Shown here piece by piece: positions 12,401 through 22,992 of a DNA stretch of 64,000 nt. Source of the DNA: Caenorhabditis remanei (Eukaryota; Nematoda; Chromadorea; Rhabditida; Rhabditidae); the NCBI RefSeq assembly GCF_010183535.1, contig NC_071328.1:9176001-9240000 (forward strand), given 5' to 3'. Positions within the stretch are counted from its first letter, which is position 1; the number at the start of each line of letters is the position of its first letter. Both the position numbers and the translations under genes were made by a program. The notes under the pieces were generated by a model that searched no databases, was not told the DNA's origin, and saw only the letters and a program-made list of their open reading frames with translations.

Positions 12401-14548
12401 AATACACACACGTTGTGTACGATTTGTTAAAAAAGCACACAACCAGTTGTAAGAAATCGTCATGAATCCCGTAGGAGCGCAACTTAATTTTTAGTTTAGA
12501 TAGAGAAACTTTATCAAATGCTTTTTTGAAGTCAATATAGACACCAGAGCTGTGCGGAAGTAAAATTTTTGAAAAGGGAAGAAGGAAGAAGGAAAAAACT
12601 TTTTCAAAAGGGAAGGAGGAAGAAGGAAGAAAAAAGTGAAAAAAGCCCGGAAGAAGGAAGAAGGAAGGAAGAAGGAAGGAAGAAGGAAGAAAGAAGGAAG
12701 AAAGAAGGAAGGAATTCCGCACAGCTCTGATAGACACTATGGGTGGTTTTTTTGCAAATATAATTAGTTAAAATATCTGCTTGGTAGGACAGAAGTTCTA
12801 ACTTTTAAATTATAACTGTTTCTTTTTTTCTTATTTGTATAAGTGGTGAAAATCCTTCAAATAAATAAATCAATCCAATGAAAAATAAATAAAAATTAGC
12901 TTTACGCATCATGTAGTTACAACATGATTTTCAGACTTCTGCACTACTTCAGATGCTTATAAGGGAGTTTTTCATCATTTATAAACGAAGACATTCTCTA
13001 TCTACCATGGGCCTCCGATTCTGCCATGGGCCTCCGATTCTGCTACGGGCCTCTTATTTTTTTATGGGCCTCCGATTCTGCCATGGGCCTCCGATTCTGC
13101 CATGGGCCTCCGATTTTTTTATGGGCCTCCGATTTTGGAACAGAGCCAAAAAGTTTAGATCAGATAACTGGAGATGAATCAGTTGTGAACTTTCTCTTGA
13201 AGTTATGAAGAAGAAAAGTGAGAATATGTTTCAGAGAAGACTTATTGAGAGACTTTTCGATCCTTTTTATGCATTACAAACTTTATGTGATGTCTTAATA
13301 ACTTTTAGGAAGGATTTCTTGTCTCAAACGTTGTCAGAGTGAGAGTTCAATATTGAATGTGAGCACTTCGATGTTTCCACCACTTCCGAAAATGATTCAT
13401 CAGTTACTAGTTTACGATAAGATGAACTTTGTGTTATGATCATACTACTCCCAGTTTCAGAAGAATAGATTCAGTTCAATTGTGTGATTAGTGTAACTTG
13501 TTTGAAATAATCACACATATCAGTGACCGAGACAACTATCTGTATAGATGATACAAGTGGAACAGTTGTTACTTCGATCTAATGCATGCATTTGTCACGT
13601 TTTAAAGAAAAATGAATACAATTTTTCTCTTTAAAAACATTCGGGGTGAACTAATTTTTAGACAATCTGAAACTGTATCTCTGAATCTGCAATTCACTAA
13701 CCGTACGAGGAAAACAATTATCAATAACAATTCCGAAACGATTCTTTTTTTTTCATAATGTTTTCTGATTTCTTAAATTATGATTCTATTAACACTTCAT
13801 CACTTTCAACCGACAGCCAGACAATTTTTTTCGAATCGGTTGCGCAACAAAACCCATACACAAAAAAGGAAATATTGCGGCATCGTCGTTTTGATGATTG
13901 GATTAGTGTTACGTTGGTTCATATCAATCGGAAAGAAAAGATCAGAGAATATTTGGAATGAAGCCAACTAAAACTTGTTCTCTTTTGCAGAAGATAATGA
14001 GGAAATGAAGTGGAAAAATTATGGATTTTCGATTGAATCTGTTGGAAATTGTATGTGAAAATAGATTGGAAGGCATCATACAAGATTAAAAATTTTTAGA
14101 TGGTTTTCGTTGTACATTTTCTTAATTTTCCTCATTATTCTGAAACGTTTTGCAAGAATATTAATGATTTCCAACCTTTTTCCGAATCCGCCTCCTCCAT
14201 AAACTTCATCATCGAATGCCGGTGGAGGGGGTGGCAATTGTGCCAAGAAGTCACTCATCGACGGTTTCGAAGTCCGTTTTCCCATCATCTTCCAGCTCCG
14301 AGAGCACAATCCAGTCAGTTCTTCAACATTCTCGTAAACCTGGAAATTAGTTTTTCTTGCCTGGTTGAGTATGACAGTGCTAGATTGTCACGAAGTGCAG
14401 CCTCATTTCACCCCAGATCTTTTTCAAAAACAGTTTCAAAACCACAAACCGGAGAAGCCAATCCAGAAGAAGATGAAGAAGAAGACGTTGAAACAGTTGA
14501 AGTTGGAGAATAGTCACAGAATGTAGACACGTCATCGTATACACCCAT
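9453..14548 (-). CDS. Ser/Pro-rich protein with C-terminal membrane anchor, 248 aa, four exons
   Basis: Minus-strand exons 14548-14450, 14339-14176, 11409-11044 and 9570-9453 join in phases 0, 2, 2. Exon 1 uses a GTTTGT donor, the same sequence used in kin-3. The protein opens MGVYDDVSTFCDYS and continues with a poly-Ser tract, a PPPPP stretch (AQLPPPPPAFDDEVYGGGG), and a low-complexity Ser/His/Pro block in exon 3. A basic segment follows, then a hydrophobic helix at about 211-233 (VLVITLLIITIFIVMIALGI) with a 15-residue tail. This layout fits a tail-anchored or single-pass protein with a disordered cytosolic part. No family recognised. Intron 2 (2.8 kb) carries the large foldback element at 11783-13147. 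Poly-Pro could bind EVH1, WW or profilin-type partners, but that is speculation. Confidence 0.7.
10440..10600. repeat. Diverged duplicate of the foldback insertion site
   Basis: The stretch with AAAAAGTTTGGATTGTAA, GTGTGAACAAAT, ATCAGATAACTG and GTTGTGAACTTTCTCTT resembles the sequence just outside both ends of the foldback element (11735-11782 and 13148-13210). It therefore works as an empty-site paralogue, showing what the target looked like before insertion. Confidence 0.6.
11783..11910. repeat. Minisatellite-like tandem repeat, left arm of the foldback
   Basis: Seven or so units of about 17-20 bp share the core AATCGGAGGCCCATRR, with variants such as AAGAGGCCCGTAG. The inverted counterpart is at about 13008-13147. 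The array produces several chance reading frames that are artefacts of the repeat. Confidence 0.75.
12119..12795 (-). pseudogene. LINE reverse-transcriptase relic, interrupted and frameshifted
   Basis: The minus strand encodes recognisable RT blocks in order. VYIDFKKAFDKVS matches RT motif A (the D-x-K-K-AFD pattern). GVTQGSVLGPLLF matches the canonical QGSxLGPLLF block. YADD, the catalytic Asp-Asp box, lies in a shifted frame near 12250. A 185 bp hAT-like insertion splits the frame just before motif A, and at least two frameshifts separate the later blocks. The 3' end (with an AAATAAATAAATC-type tail) reaches into the left arm of the foldback. The motif style is CR1/Jockey-like. Not functional. 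Confidence 0.85.
12545..12729. mobile_element. hAT-like MITE, 185 bp, nested in the LINE relic
   Basis: Perfect 15 bp inverted termini CAGAGCTGTGCGGAA / TTCCGCACAGCTCTG are flanked by a perfect 8 bp duplication ATAGACAC at 12537-12544 and 12730-12737. A CAGRG-type terminus plus an 8 bp duplication is the hAT signature. The interior is a purine-rich GAAGGA array with no coding capacity. Taking out the element and one copy of the duplication makes the LINE frame continuous across the RT motif A region, confirming that it inserted after the LINE. Confidence 0.9.
13008..13147. repeat. Minisatellite-like tandem repeat, right arm of the foldback
   Basis: This is the inverted copy of the array at 11783-11910, with the core ATGGGCCTCCGATT in direct repeats. 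Unit order mirrors the left arm, including the odd ACGGGCCTCTTATT variant, showing that the arms were duplicated as blocks. Confidence 0.75.
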
Positions 14549-15592
14549 TCTGGAAGTTGGAATATTCAGTTCAAAAAGAATGTTAGAATAGTGTTCAGAA
14601 AACTCTGACGGATTTGATATCGGTTGGAAGTAAGGTTTTCAATTAGTTTTATCTTGTTTTCTGAAACATTGATGGTTTGTGATAAGAAGAGAAAAAGTTC
14701 TCCGAGCCAGGTTAATTTTTTTACGATAAAGATATTACTCTGTTGACTGCCAGCTTCAAAGCTAAAATTGTTTTTTTTTAATTTCTATACTAAAAACTGA
14801 GAATGGAGCAGAGATAGCAAAACCCAAATATATTTTCTCAATGGAATGATGTGAATATCAAAGGTTTCAGGTTTCAAAACTCCAAAAAATAAACAAAAAA
14901 TAGGAACTGAAATGAGGGTTAAAGATAGTGAGCAATACTCATAAATTTTGATAACAAAAATCAACAAATGTGCAAATTTAATTTAAAATTCTATGATTTA
15001 TAAGAAAATGAGTTAATGGTTTCAAGAAGAAAACTGTTTGGATTTATAAAACTGACTCGAGAGACTCAGAATCCACTTAGTTGAGTTTAAACTGGGAAAC
15101 CTATGAAACTGGTCGAGTGACCTATGAGAATACTTTAAAAAACCATAAAGAGTAAAATGAATAAACTATGGGAATTTGGTGTGAATGACCACACTTTATG
15201 GCAGGCCATTCTTCTTCTTCTTCTTCTTCTTTCACTCAACCGCAGCCGACTCTCCATTTTTCTGTTCGAAAATGACAGTTCGAATTGTCCAGCGTTGTTT
15301 TCCCCCTTTCTCTCTTCTTCTTCAATGTTTACCTAGTGATAAGCGCGGCTTTTCCACCCCAATCGGTCTCTCTTCTTCTTCTTTTTCTTTTTCTTTTCGA
15401 ATGTATATATTTGCATACAGAGACACAATATATACACTCCCTGATAATACTCTGATGACCACTGGACCAATGACATTTATGTTTCAAACGGTTTTGGAGA
15501 AGATTTGGAGAAGAAAAATGAAGATTAAAATGATTTAGAGATAGAAATAGAATAGAAATAGAAAGATAATTTCAAATTGGGATAAAGGCTAA

Positions 15593-15853
15593 TACCGTAA
15601 AAATTGTATTAGAGCGACACCTCTAATAGAACGATACCCATCTATACTCAGGATTCATGAATATGATTATCTCAGTGTATTTTCTTGGCTTTGATTAGAA
15701 GCAGCGTGAATAGTAACCTCTAGATCAACAAATAGAACTTTCAAAAAAGTTTTTTTTCCGTTTAACTTTAATGAGTTTCTGAAACCACAAAATTGTTCTG
15801 AGAGGCAATTGAAAAATAGAGCGACATGTCGCTCTAATACAGTTTTTACGGTA
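15593..15853. mobile_element. TA-flanked MITE, about 260 bp
   Basis: The left end reads TACCGTAAAAATTGTATTAG and the right end is its imperfect complement (CTAATACAGTTTTTACGGTA). Both ends include a TA, as for Tc/mariner-type target duplication. The inner part has a second small palindrome around CGACATGTCG near 15822. No coding capacity. Confidence 0.6.
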
Positions 15854-18800
15854 ACTGAACTGTAGAATTTTGAATCAGCACAAAAAATAATTCGGGTTAG
15901 CGGGAGATTGTCGGCAAGCAGATTTTCAGAACTAACTTGATTTTGAACAAGGAAATGAAACATTCAGGATAGAAACAGTAATCCCTTCGATTTTTGGAAA
16001 AGTCAATTCCGTCAAATGGAAGACTATTGTCTAGGAATTTTTTAATCAAAAGACGTGACTTTGAGAATCGAAATGATTTCAAAATCAGAGAAAGCCAGAT
16101 TCGGAAAGAATTTCAATTCACCTGTTGTTCAATCGATTCAGTTGGTCAATTATGGGAAGTGAGAAGAGCGAATTTCCCTTTTTATACCGTTTCTGAAGAA
16201 TAAACAAATGAGACTTGCTGAAAACTTTTAAGAACTGGTCAATGTTTCATTACACAATCAATGCACGAAAAAAGACTGATAAATAGAGAAAACATGTAGC
16301 TCCCGTGACTATCACACTCTTCTTAATGTCAATGTTTCAAAAGTGATTGAAGCTAAAAAGTTGCTGTTCAGAGACCTAGATTCCGAAGCGTTCATCTTTA
16401 AGTGAAACTTCATTAATCCTTCTTTTGGTTCTTCCTTGTTTGTGGTAAAGAGAGTAGGTGAAATACAAAAAAACCAGTCGACCGTGGTAAACCTAAAAGT
16501 TAATACCGTAATCCTTCTTGACCTACTTTTAGAAAACGAGGAAAACAGGAAAACAAAAATAAAATGAAATTTGATATGGGTTTGTTCAAACGGTATTGCC
16601 AAAGTGTCTGTAGTGTTGGTGTCAATGAAAGTGCAAATAAATGAAAAAAGAGAGGAAGAGAGAGAGAGGGGGGAAATGTCAAAAAAGGAATAGATGAATG
16701 GAATGTAAAGTGTGGGAAAAGGGTACTTGAGAAACATGTAACTGGTGGCAAATGGCAAGGAAGAGGGCAGATCAAGAATCAAAACGGATTCCGCTCCACT
16801 GAAAAATTTCGAGATAAAAAGTGATAATTACCGGATTTGTAAGAACTTACTTTGTTCATTCTTTCTAGAAACCATTTATAATGGCGAACCTAATCTGTGA
16901 GAGTATAAAAAGACACATCCTTCCAGAAATACCTAGCAACAGAGGTTAAAGAACGATTCGAGAAAAAATAAGAAAATTAGGTACGTTAAAAGTCGAGTAA
17001 TTTGTGTTGAAAACGTTGCCGACGAGGTAAGACAACTGTCGATAATTGCCGCTAATCTCTGCCAAAAAACCCAAAAAAACACAAAAGTGACAGAAAAAAG
17101 AATAATGACTTCTTGTACAAGAATCTACAAGAATGGGTTAAATGTCAGGTCTTTAAGTGAGAAAAATATAAAAGAAGACGAGGAAGAATGCGTTGAGAAT
17201 CAGTTATCTGGACAATTGTCGCAAGTGAATTTCTAGAGCCCGATCCAGGATTCATGACTATTCAAAAACACTTTGAAGAGAGTTTTAGAAAGGTTTTGCT
17301 ATTCAAATATTATAAATGCATCAAAGTCAACTTTGACAACAAACGAGAATCCAAAAATCTGGAAAACAAAACGATTCGAAACGAGAGAAGAGAATAAAAG
17401 GTGGAAAAAAGAGGCGATATGTTGTAATTACGGATGTTTGGTCGGTTGAAATGAACTGGATATGGTGTATATATGTATTCGGTATTGGAAGAAGAAAAAG
17501 GAGAAGAATAGAATTCAAATGGCAGAAAGAAGAAGAAGTCAGACGGGATTTTGGAATAGAAAAAAGGTATTGAAGTAGATGAAAAAAGTGAACAAAAGGA
17601 GTGAGAAAAGATTCAAAAAGATTATAGATTTTATATGAGAATGAAAACGATTACGGTATGTGAAGGAATGAAACAGAAGATACGAAAATTTCATCTCGAG
17701 TCGAATGGATTTGTGATTGTTCCTAATCTTTCACACTAGGCAACGGTGATTACAGCATGATTCCTAGATCCTCAAGCACCCTATCAGATGGCATCGGTGT
17801 AATGAATTCATTAATGTAAAGAAAAAGAAAATGCGTTTAAATGCCCCCGTGTAGAAATCCTTTCCATGAAGAAATGAGAAATCAAGCCAATAAAACTATA
17901 ATTAAAGTTAAGAGAAAGCCAATTTAGAGTGTGTAACATAATTCAGGAATACAAAGTTGTCTATAAGCTTTCGAAGGATTCATCCAGTTTACGACTCGAT
18001 TTCTTCAATTTGCAACAAGTTTCTTTGTTCGAGTCGTTTAAAGTACTGTAATCTTCAAAAGTTTCCAACATTTTTTTAAACTAAAAATCGGAATAAAACG
18101 CACATCAATCCAAATCCAAACTCACCTGAAATCCGGTCGTCATAAATGAAACAAATTGAAATTGAATTGAAAGTAACAAACTGTAGAATTCAGTCTGTCG
18201 TCGGTTAGTCATAAAAGTAATCCAACCTCTATGTTTTTCCAGTACTAATTGATTTGTGAATTGCTTTTCAATTCAATTCGAAATGACCGTCTCTCTCCGT
18301 TTCGAATGTAATTATGAATTACGACACATGCATGAAGACACAAAAAAAATGACAAAAGAGTGTCACTTTAATTCATTTCAATCACTCGAAAAAACAGAGA
18401 AAGTGAAAATAAGAAAGTTCAAAAGGTGAAGACAAGTTTCATGTTTTTGGGCCTTCAACTTGAGAATTCAGAGCAAAACTTGTTTTGTTTCAGTAGATAT
18501 TTAAACATAAACGTATATCACGTGAAGAAATATGGCATGGTCCGAAAGAAATCCAAATCGAATAGTATAGTTATACTCTCGAAAATGAAAAGATAATTCA
18601 CAAAATTCTTCCTGGGACTGAGACTAAAACTGGAAGTGTGTTAAACAATATTGTTATGGGTTTATTTTCAGAAAAGTTTCCACTGTGCAGCCAAACTTAA
18701 TTTCTACTCAATAAACACAAATATAGTCAACTTCCAGATCGTGAGTGTATTCAAGTAAAACGACACCTCCAGACGTCAGTACGTACAGACAGACCGTCGA

Positions 18801-20919
18801 GGAAATGTTCCAAAATGATTTCGATAAGTGAATGAATCAAAGAATCCCAGAATAAAAGATCCTGTTCTCTATAAAATTCTTGGAAACAACTTCCCAAGAG
18901 GCATTGAAAAAGAACTAAAGGGAATCGGAGAAAGATGTTTTTTCTTTTTATTTTCATTTTCACTTTTCCGATAAATTGTCACTTTGAGATGAGGGATGAT
19001 GGAATTTACAAAAAAAACCAATAGAAGAGAGGGAATAAAGGTGTATTACACCTTTTCTTGACAGATGACACTTATTCTGTCGGTCTCTTTTTGCGGTGAT
19101 GTAGGTTGTTGGTAGGTCAAAATGTTTTTATTGATGGATCGTCTTTTTATTAGTATTAAGACACGTGTTGATGTGGAAAAGATGGAAAACTTATCAAGAG
19201 CCAGGATGGACAAGCACTAGGCTCAAAGGAAACACTGAATAATTCCAGTTTCAAATCATTATCAGCCACTTTTATTCAAGTAGTACTCAAAACCTGGAAT
19301 ACAGACCATCACAAAAGTGGAAATTCCAAAACATCTGTGTACTCTTTCTAAAAGTACAAATAATTTTAAAGGAAAGAAACTGCAGATGTTCTTATGATTG
19401 AGCATTCCAGATGGTTGTCCAATCGAGCGTGAATGATGTGTAATAAAACTATCTTCAAGAACCAATGAACTAATAATGCACTTTAAGAAATTAAACCTCA
19501 TTGAACATTGCTCAGTTTCAGTTTCCAGTAAATTCACGAAGATCTTAGAGAAAAATCAAAACGACCACCTAGTTTGATGGTGTGTTTGTGTTGGTACTCA
19601 ACATGGAAAAAAGAAAAAATACCGACAAACTGCACTTGAAATACACGGATTCAATGAGGTATCTGAACAACAATTAGATGGCAAACATACAAAAAATTGA
19701 GTTTTTATGTCGAGAGTTTGGGAAGAAATGGGTGATTCGAAATGATCAGAAAAATGACGTATTTGATAGAATACTAATTATTTTTAAGTCCTTCGTAGCT
19801 CCAATTAAAACCTTGGTCATATTGGTAGGATATGAATTTCTTCTTCACGACACCTTCTTTATTGATAAGGGATATTTCATTTGTGAAGTCTCTATTGTTA
19901 TAAATTAGAAGGATATATCAGAGTGTAAAATGAATCGTATAGTGTCGAAGGATAGTTTTATCTGACTCACGAACAATTCCCCCCAGCTGCACAAAAGTGC
20001 GACAAAAGATGCTCCGCCTCTTTCTTTTAGCGGTCATGACCCAAGAGTGCAGCTGGCGCACCAGGTGGTTGAAGAAGGAAAAAACTAGAAGAGGGAAAGT
20101 AAGAACTGTATCACTTTCTTCTTCTTCTACTTCAAATCACTTAGAAACGTATCAAAGTGAGAAAACTGTTCCGCGTGCTTTCCGCTTGGGCTCTTAACTC
20201 TCACCGGGAGCCTCTCGAAAGTGCGCGTTTCCGCACATTTCAAGAGCCTGAAAAAGGACTCTCAACGAACACTTTTTTCTTGTCATTCCGCGCAGACGGT
20301 GTACAGAGAGAATGAGAAAAAGATGCTCCTAGAGAACGTTTTTGTTGGGAACTTCAAGAATTAAATGAGGGAAAATAAGAGCTGGAAATAGGTTTGGTTT
20401 GCAGATACGGTTTGGTAGGTGGAATTGCTCTCTTCGAGGAGCGAAATAGTAGATGAGATTATGAATGGAATGAAGCACTACTGTTTCTAACTGTTATCTA
20501 CACACAGAACATCTATAGCAAGTTATGTTTACTCAGTACAGAATGGGGACATTGAAAACTGGGGCATTGAGAAATCTTTGCTTTTTCAGTTCACCCAAAC
20601 TCATAGGATTCTTTATTCAGTAGAACTTACAAGTCTTGGAGTGGATGATCTTACAAGAACTGTTAAAGCAGAAAGAACAAGCATGTCTTTCAGACTTGAT
20701 ACATGTCTTCTCTGATAAACTTTTTATCTTCTGAAATTTTCTTTCAAAATCTTTTTACTGACCTTGTTCATACAGTATGACGGTCTCGCTTGGTTCTAAT
20801 ATGATTTTATTCACCTTATAACTAATATATTCCTCAATCAATTTCAAGAATCATTGCTTTTCCCCTCCCCTCTGCGACAGTTTATTAGTGTTCACAAACT
20901 CTAAACTTATTTGTGTTTT

Positions 20920-20948
20920 CGTGATGCAACCCGACGCGATTGCGAAAT
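20920..20948 (+). promoter_or_regulatory. bZIP-type sites upstream of STMP1-like gene 1
   Basis: TGATGCAA at 20922-20929 is followed by CGATTGCGAAAT at 20937-20948. TGATGCAA is the core of the C/EBP-ATF (ATF4-type) composite element. Both sequences recur, rearranged, upstream of the paralogue at 22452-22863. The octamer lies 117-124 bp before the ATG at 21046. Confidence 0.5.
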
Positions 20949-21045
20949 GTCTCCATATCTTTCAGAATCTCCACCCATTTGAAAAAATATAAAAGGATTC
21001 ATGATGAAAATATGCTCAACTTTCAAAAACTTTATCTGAAAACCA

Positions 21046-21337
21046 ATGTGTTTCTTCACTCATGCCGTAGTTCTTGGAGTTGGATACTGGATTGGAAAAC
21101 AATATAGCGAAGGATTTACTGTAAGTTGAATCATCTTCTTCATAATGGAAATATATTATTCTTAAGGTTCGTCAACTTCCGATAGATTCAGCTAATCCGA
21201 ATACTCAAGAATTCGTCATCCACGTGGAGAAGAAAGATGCTGGAAACTGTGGATTCTGGCAGAAATCAAGATGTTGTCAAGAGCATCCGACGGTTTCGGC
21301 AGCCGTAGATCAAGGATTTGAAAAGAAAGATAATTAA
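21046..21337 (+). CDS. STMP1-like microprotein 1, 81 aa, two exons
   Basis: Exon 1 (21046-21120) is exactly 25 codons and encodes MCFFTHAVVLGVGYWIGKQY, a short Gly-containing membrane helix with a GKQY end. The intron is phase 0 (GTAAGT to CTTAAG). Exon 2 (21167-21337) starts VRQLP and is hydrophilic, with four Cys in a CGFWQKSRCC region. The exon layout, the helix and the xQLP after the intron are shared with the genes at 22452-22863 and 24940-25139. The last of these resembles animal STMP1 (short transmembrane mitochondrial protein 1), so a mitochondrial inner-membrane location is likely by inference. Longer than STMP1 (about 47 aa) because of the C-terminal extension. Confidence 0.75.
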
Positions 21338-21561
21338 ATAGTGTTTATACTTTTAGTTGAAAATATCGTGAATAAATAATGTGACGAATTACAAAATGAA
21401 CTTCCGACCGTTTCATTTCACATAAAAAAAACTGAAAGCGATGAAAAAAAATTGAGGATCCACAAGCTAGATACTAAACTATCGTCCTATTGGATTTTCT
21501 TCAATACTTTCTAGATTTAGACAAACTCTACGAGAAGAGAAGTTTTTACAAAGTAGAAAGA

Positions 21562-22245
21562 ATTTGGGGTATATTTACTTTTCGCCCCCCCCCCCCCCTA
21601 TATTGAAGAATGACCCCCCAAAAAGGACCTGGGAAAAGCCCCCCACCTGATTGATTATTGACACCCCACTCATTGAACATTAGCCCCCCCCCCCCTTTCT
21701 CTTTTTCACTTAAACCCCTGAATCATTGAGTCCAACATAATTCAACTATACCCGAATCTTCAGGCATAGGAAAAAAGACCCAGAAAGGCATTTTCGTCAT
21801 AATTTATATTTATGACGTTCAAGCTTATAGTCTGAAAACGGGGTTCCATTTATTTCATTCACAGTGTGGAATTCAATAGTGGGGGTCTATTGTTAAACAA
21901 TGGGGGTTTTAAAGTCATTAATGGGAAACCGATGTTCGATGGTGGGGGGCTTTCAATAAATGATTACAGCTAAAGATAAACAGTAAGAATTACAACTCCG
22001 CTCTCGGTGGGGGGCTCTAGGGGGTTGGGGGCGATAAGTCATGAATACCAGGTTCTTGAACAATCGTCCCCCACTTTGTACTGGTGGGGGGGGGTCATTG
22101 CTTCACACCGAAATAGAAGTAGAGCCCCCGCCGTGAGGAAAAAGCCCCCACCTGTTTTGTACGGGGTGGGGGGCTCTTCCTATGTAAATTTCAACGTGGG
22201 GGACTCTACTGATGTGGGGGGCGATAAGTAAAGAATCCCAGAATT
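21562..22245. mobile_element. C/G-tract foldback element, about 680 bp
   Basis: The left end (GAATTTGGGGTATATTTACT then TTCGCCCCCC) is an imperfect complement of the right end (GGGGGGCGATAAGTAAAGAA then TCCCAGAATTT). C-tracts of 6-14 fill 21585-21720 and G-tracts fill 21880-22220, so the strands have mirror-image composition. No transposase. G-tracts on the plus strand in the right half are potential G-quadruplex formers. The element sits between two convergent microprotein genes. No clean target duplication was found. Confidence 0.55.
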
Positions 22246-22451
22246 TGCAATGTGATTTGAACTTTCAAGTTTTTAGATGAGTTCTAAATTATATAACTAG
22301 AAATGGAAGCATGCTTCTAGCTTTCACTGTATTTCGATGATCTCAAATTTCTTTCCTGAATTGGAATATGAATAAACCTCTAGTTTAAAAGTTCAGATTT
22401 TATTCGCAAACTCAAAATGTACACAAGATAAAGAGTCAGTTAAACCAGTTC

Positions 22452-22863
22452 TCATTGGCTTGCTTCCACTTCCAAAAGTTCCGAATTTTTCTTCTGTTGA
22501 GGAGAAACTTGTTGTGTTTCTGCTCCATTCTTCTGATTGTTTTGTTGGTGATGATGTGGATGACAATGATGATAATGATGGTTCCACCATGGATTTCCCC
22601 AAATCATCGGTCCTTCTTTTCTTTCGACTCGGAAAGAAATTTCAGATGCATCAGGTTCATTTGGAAGTTGGTGCACCTGGAACAAAATAATGATTTTACA
22701 AAAGATTATATAATTCAGAGTTCGGAAGGCCTTCATGAAACTCTTTTCTCTAGAAAAGTTCTCCAAAAAGGTTTCAAAAAGTGCTTACCCTGTATCGGAA
22801 ACAGTAAGATTTTCCAATGAAATAACCGACTCCGAGCATTGCAGCGTGAGAGAAAAAGCCCAT
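22452..22863 (-). CDS. STMP1-like microprotein 2 with His-rich tail, 99 aa, two exons
   Basis: Exon 1 (22863-22789, minus) is again exactly 25 codons: MGFFSHAAMLGVGYFIGKSY. The intron is phase 0 (GTAAGC to TTCCAG) and exon 2 (22676-22452) begins VHQLP. The membrane helix matches gene 1 almost residue for residue (FFxHAxxLGVGYxIGKxY). The tail has a WGNPWWNHHYHHCHPHHH cluster that could bind metal ions, then a Gln/Asn-rich stretch. It is convergent with gene 1 across a C/G-rich foldback, consistent with a local inverted duplication. Function unknown; mitochondrial membrane role inferred from STMP1 similarity of the third member. Confidence 0.75.
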
Positions 22864-22969
22864 TTTTATTAGAATTTCGTATGAATATTCTTAATTTCGC
22901 TTTTGAAAATCCTCTCATATTTATACTTCAGTCTCTATGTTCTAAGTGGGCGGACGCTTTTTGGTGATA

Positions 22970-22992
22970 CGATTGCGAAATATTTTGCATCA
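22970..22992 (-). promoter_or_regulatory. bZIP-type sites upstream of STMP1-like gene 2
   Basis: On the minus strand TGATGCAA (22992-22985) is followed by ATTTCGCAATCG (22981-22970). The octamer lies 122-129 bp before the ATG at 22863, nearly the same distance as in gene 1, and the second motif is gene 1's in opposite orientation. Confidence 0.5.

Larger units (their letters stand above)
11783..13147. mobile_element. 1365 bp foldback element with 8 bp target duplication
   Basis: The element ends in inverted GGCTCTGTTCC / GGAACAGAGCC and is flanked by a perfect direct repeat AAAAAGTT at 11775-11782 and 13148-13155. The two arms (about 11783-12118 and 12796-13147) are near-identical inverted copies. 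Each arm holds a tandem repeat of a GAGGCCCAT-type unit, about 100 bp of unique sequence, and a copy of a LINE 3' end. The spacer is a LINE RT relic. Eight-bp target duplications are typical of hAT elements, but the termini are not a textbook hAT end. No transposase is visible, so the element would be non-autonomous. It lies in intron 2 of the Ser/Pro-rich gene. Confidence 0.8.
14549..21045. other. 6.5 kb mainly non-coding interval
   Basis: No frame here looks conserved. Contents seen: a CTT-rich microsatellite near 15208-15230, a TA-flanked MITE at 15593-15853, and a GC-richer patch at about 19980-20300 (TGCGCG and GTGCGAC motifs) that may be a promoter. A possible donor on the minus strand near 18123 (GGTGAG) could belong to a 5' non-coding exon of the Ser/Pro-rich gene. 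Confidence 0.4.

Noticed and set aside
12953..13208. Repetitive frames with GLRFCHGPPIL-like units
   Set aside because: Translation of the minisatellite in the foldback arm, mirrored on the other strand at 11642-11986.
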